Part shown: positions 60,256-64,000 of the stretch, in pieces
How positions within the stretch are numbered: the first letter of the stretch is position 1
How the letters are laid out: every line of letters starts with the position of its first letter
Origin: Rhizobiaceae bacterium
GTDB lineage: Bacteria > Pseudomonadota > Alphaproteobacteria > Rhizobiales > Rhizobiaceae
Direction: 5' to 3'
DNA length: 64,000 bases
NCBI GenBank assembly: GCA_019635755.1
Contig: JAHBYW010000004.1
Coordinates: 62,001 to 126,000, forward strand
Notes under the pieces: generated by a model
What the model was told of the DNA's origin: nothing
The model's database searches: none
Seen by the model: the letters and a program-made list of their open reading frames with translations, nothing else
Translations under genes and position numbers: made by a program

Positions 60256-60885
60256 CTATTCGTCGACGCTGGTAACCTTGTAGTTGTCGAAGTCGTAGCT
60301 GGCGGCGGCATCCTTCGGCGAATTGCCGTAGACGCCGATCAGGCCGCCGCCCTCGGGCGGCTGGCCCTTGAACTGCAGGACCTGCTGGCCGTTCACGTAT
60401 CCGGTGACCTGATTGCCGACGATCACGACCCGCAGATTGTTGGACTCGGTTCCCGGCTTCACGACGCCATTGGTCTGGATCCAGTTGACCGGATTCAGCC
60501 AGCGGCCCTTCTGCTTGCGTGCGACGTTGACGTAGCCGTTCGTAGCGGCCTGGAAGAGGTAGTAGTTGTCGTAGTCGGTGCCCCAGAACAGCAGGCTCGC
60601 CCACGAGGTGGACGGGTCGGTGTTCTTCTGGACCACGTCGACGCAGATATCGTAGTTGCCCTCGAAGAAGCCGCTCTGGTTCTCGAGCGGATATCCCGAA
60701 TCGGGATTTACCAGCAGCGTCAGCACGCCATTGTCGATCTTCAGGTCCGAATAATTTCCCCAGGCCGGGTCGGCACTGGAGAAGTCGTCCTCGTAGAGCA
60801 CCGACGAGCCTTCGCAGGCGAGCGCAGCGCTCGAGACGAAGAGGGAAAGCGCGACGGCGACCCCGGTCGCCAGATGTGGTCTCAT
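60256..60885 (-). CDS. Secreted DUF1080/concanavalin-like-fold protein
   Basis: This 209-aa protein has a signal peptide (residues 1-24, HLATGVAVALSLFVSSAALA) and a beta-sandwich domain (LYEDDFSSADPAWGNYSDLK, FFEGNYDICVDVVQK, NLRVVIVGNQVTGYVNGQQV, GLIGVYGNSPKDAAASYDFD). The pattern resembles DUF1080/3-keto-disaccharide hydrolase or laminin-G-like folds. Catalytic residues could not be assigned, so it may be a binding protein. ATG 60885 has GGAGG upstream. Confidence 0.72.
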   Translation of the reverse strand: MRPHLATGVAVALSLFVSSAALACEGSSVLYEDDFSSADPAWGNYSDLKIDNGVLTLLVNPDSGYPLENQSGFFEGNYDICVDVVQKNTDPSTSWASLLFWGTDYDNYYLFQAATNGYVNVARKQKGRWLNPVNWIQTNGVVKPGTESNNLRVVIVGNQVTGYVNGQQVLQFKGQPPEGGGLIGVYGNSPKDAAASYDFDNYKVTSVDE

Positions 60886-61271
60886 AGGTGCCTCCTGCCC
60901 ATTGGCAAACCAGAAGCCGCCCTCGGTCCGCGCGACAATGGCCCTTCGGAAAGACGCCGCGAGGCCGTTCAACGCCACGTGCAACCTGGGCGGTTGTGAG
61001 CAGATTTCCACGAAACCGGAGGCGTTTCAAGGCGGGCCAAGGGCTTGCGAGGGCCGGCGGGACGGCATTGATGGGGCGCGCGTCGTCCTGAGGAAAAGCG
61101 CGTAGGCCACTGGAACTGTTCATGACTTCAGCAGTTCAGGCTGACTGTTTGATTGGCCGTGTCGCAGTCTCGCCGCATATCGCAGTTGCGAAATGCACAC
61201 CGAACCGATACCAGCACCGCCGATCAACGGGACGCGTGACGTTCTGGACGAGAAGACGTGACGGTTGGCGA
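60886..61271. other. Intergenic region upstream of the DUF1080-like gene
   Basis: About 386 bp without a supported gene. An imperfect inverted repeat, CTGGAACTG and CAGTTCAGG, lies at about 61110-61140. The rest shows no clear ORF, repeat or promoter. Confidence 0.5.
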
Positions 61272-61400
61272 ATGGACGACAGTGCACAAAAGTCCTGCTG
61301 GGGCATCACCGCAAAGGCGGTGATCGGTTTCGTGGGCATCATCGTGCTGGTTTGGCTCGTCGGTGGCGGCGAGACGACAGCGGTTCTCGCGGGCAGCTAG
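61272..61400 (+). CDS. Possible 42-residue single-TM microprotein
   Basis: ATG 61272 opens MDDSAQKSCWGITAKAVIGF then VGIIVLVWLVGGGETTAVLA. It has one TM segment (about residues 14-33) and a short N-terminal cytoplasmic part. I saw no strong ribosome site, so this is a weak call. It lies upstream of sdaA on the same strand. Confidence 0.35.
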   Translation: MDDSAQKSCWGITAKAVIGFVGIIVLVWLVGGGETTAVLAGS

Positions 61401-61543
61401 CGGCGCGTCTGGTTGCATCGGGCTTTGTATCGGCAACGGCTCTGCACTATGTCGTAAGCGGCATAGGCAAGGTCGGCGCCCGCCTAGCTTGCCGTGCGGC
61501 CCCGGCCTAGACGGAAAATCCGCCGGCTCCGGAGCAAAGCCTC

Positions 61544-62947
<1,404 letters not shown>

Positions 62948-63070
62948 GGCGGCCACGGCACCGACGATCGACGCAGCCGCGCCGGCGGCAAAGCCGGTCG
63001 CCGGATTCGCCCATTGCAACCTGCGGGTGGGACGCTATCTAGTCGCGCGACCGAACCGACCGGATCCTGC

Positions 63071-64000
63071 ATGGCCGAACTGGAAGCGTATTCCGCGCTG
63101 ATCGCCGAGATTTACGACGCCGCGCTGGATACGAGCCGGTGGCAGCCGACGCTGAAGCTAGCGGGAGATTTTGTCGGGGGCGTCAGCGGCTCGCTGTTCT
63201 GGCACGACTCGGCAGCCGGAAATGTCTCGGTGCTGAGCGTCGCCGACGAGGATGCGAAAGTGACGCGCACCTATGTCGAGCACTACGCCCGGCTCAACCC
63301 CGTGTTTCCCGCGGCGACCTTCCTGGAGCCAGGCATCGTCTACGCGGCGACCGACATCGTGCCCTATGACGACTTCGTGGGCACACGCTTCTTCCAGGAA
63401 TGGGTGAAACCCCAGGGCGTTCTCGACGCGATCGCTGCCAATCTCGAGCGTTCCGCGACGGCGAGTGCCATGGTCGCGTTCCGCCTGCGCACGGATGATT
63501 CACCAGCGGGCGAGGAGCCGCGGCGCAAGCTCGGGCTGCTGGTGCCTCACATCAAGCGGGCGGCTGCGATCGGCCGCCTGCTCGAACAGAACGCCGCCCG
63601 CGCGCGCGCGCTGTCGACCACATTCGACCGCATCAGCGCCGCGGTCTTCCTGGTCGATCGGAAGGGCAGGACGGTCTACGCCAACGCGTCGGGGGACGCG
63701 CTCACGGCCGAACGCCGGCTGGTCAGGAACGACATGGGCAGGCTGGTCGCGGCCGACGCGGCCGCCGACCGGGAACTGCAGGACGCGCTCAAGGCTGGGC
63801 ACGGGGTGATGCCGCCATGGGCATCCGCGGCAGTCAGATCAGCCTTGCGGAACCGCTGAAGGAGCGCTGGTTCGCGCATGTCCTGCCGCTGACCGACGGC
63901 GCACGCAGGGCCGAAGGCGAGAACCACGATGCCACGGCCGCCGTCTTCATACGCAAGGCCGCGCTCGACACGCCGTCGGCACTGGCCCGCGTGGCCGAGC
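63071..64000 (+). pseudogene. LuxR-type helix-turn-helix regulator, frameshifted and 3' truncated by the window edge
   Basis: The frame from ATG 63071 encodes the N-terminal ~263 residues of a LuxR-family regulator (AYSALIAEIYDAALDTSRWQ; then VEHYARLNPVFPAATFLEPG; then a PAS-like AAVFLVDRKGRTVYANASGD). Past KAGHG it changes frame and stops at 63859. Adding one G to the GGGG run at 63803-63806 gives KAGHGGDAAMGIRGSQ, then WFAHVLPLTDGARR and AAVFIRKAALDTPSAL, the family continuation, open to the window end. The C-terminal HTH lies outside. It is either a real frameshift or a homopolymer sequencing error. Confidence 0.75.

Overview
The window is a GC-rich (by eye roughly two-thirds G+C), densely coded chromosomal segment. 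Its gene content and order point to an alphaproteobacterium of the Hyphomicrobiales, probably the Phyllobacteriaceae (Mesorhizobium-like). Evidence: divK-pleD next to a DUF3572 gene and rpmG; the run topA-rnr-DUF983-NUDIX-MFS; the pyrB-plsY-dprA-topA neighbourhood; a DinB polymerase with an N-terminal zinc finger and an alphaproteobacterial GAAC-N7-GAAC LexA box; and a DUF6105-type protein. I saw no tRNA, rRNA, CRISPR array, insertion sequence, integrase or prophage gene.

Layout. 1-5.2 kb: 3' part of a class I aminotransferase, homoserine dehydrogenase, an EamA transporter and parE. 5.4-13.2 kb: a tightly overlapping cpa/tad pilus-assembly operon (cpaB, cpaC, a short lipoprotein, cpaE, cpaF, tadB, tadC, tadD) without a pilin or CpaA gene. 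13.2-13.8 kb: a HigBA-type toxin-antitoxin locus whose toxin frame has shifted into its antitoxin. 13.8-18.4 kb: glycine cleavage operon gcvT-gcvH-gcvP behind a tandem glycine riboswitch. 18.5-25.9 kb: two unrecognised genes, a YedY-like molybdenum oxidoreductase with a cytochrome b partner, a VapBC/FitAB-type module with a striking four-fold operator, a UPF0178/ATPase pair, gfa-frmA for formaldehyde detoxification, and a two-TM potassium channel. 25.9-35.8 kb: propionyl-CoA carboxylase alpha, a HAD phosphatase, dnaE, an EamA transporter, a secreted protein, dinB and a GNAT. 36-39 kb: HAD phosphatase, DUF3572, divK, pleD. 39.3-47.0 kb: topA through rpmG on the minus strand, closed by a clear terminator. 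47.2-50.8 kb: a small conserved protein, dprA, plsY and an unusual long pyrB. 51-57.7 kb: an AidB-like dehydrogenase, membrane proteins, ruvX, a UPF0173 hydrolase, gatC-GNAT-gatA. 57.7-64 kb: DUF3137 protein, YdcF protein, PH-like membrane protein, DUF1080-like secreted protein, sdaA, and a frameshifted LuxR-type regulator running off the window.

Functional links. Glycine and serine catabolism appear twice (riboswitch-controlled gcvTHP, and sdaA). Cell-cycle and c-di-GMP control (divK-pleD) sits with housekeeping RNA/DNA enzymes. DNA repair and uptake functions (dinB, aidB, dprA, ruvX, dnaE) are scattered.

I did not find a convincing new multi-gene system. The observations most worth a second look are the toxin-antitoxin fusion caused by apparent loss of one TG unit, the four GATATC palindromes in exact 13-bp register upstream of the second antitoxin, the aspartate carbamoyltransferase with a PyrI-like zinc domain where pyrBC would be expected, the GatA insertion, and the single-G frameshift in the LuxR-type regulator.
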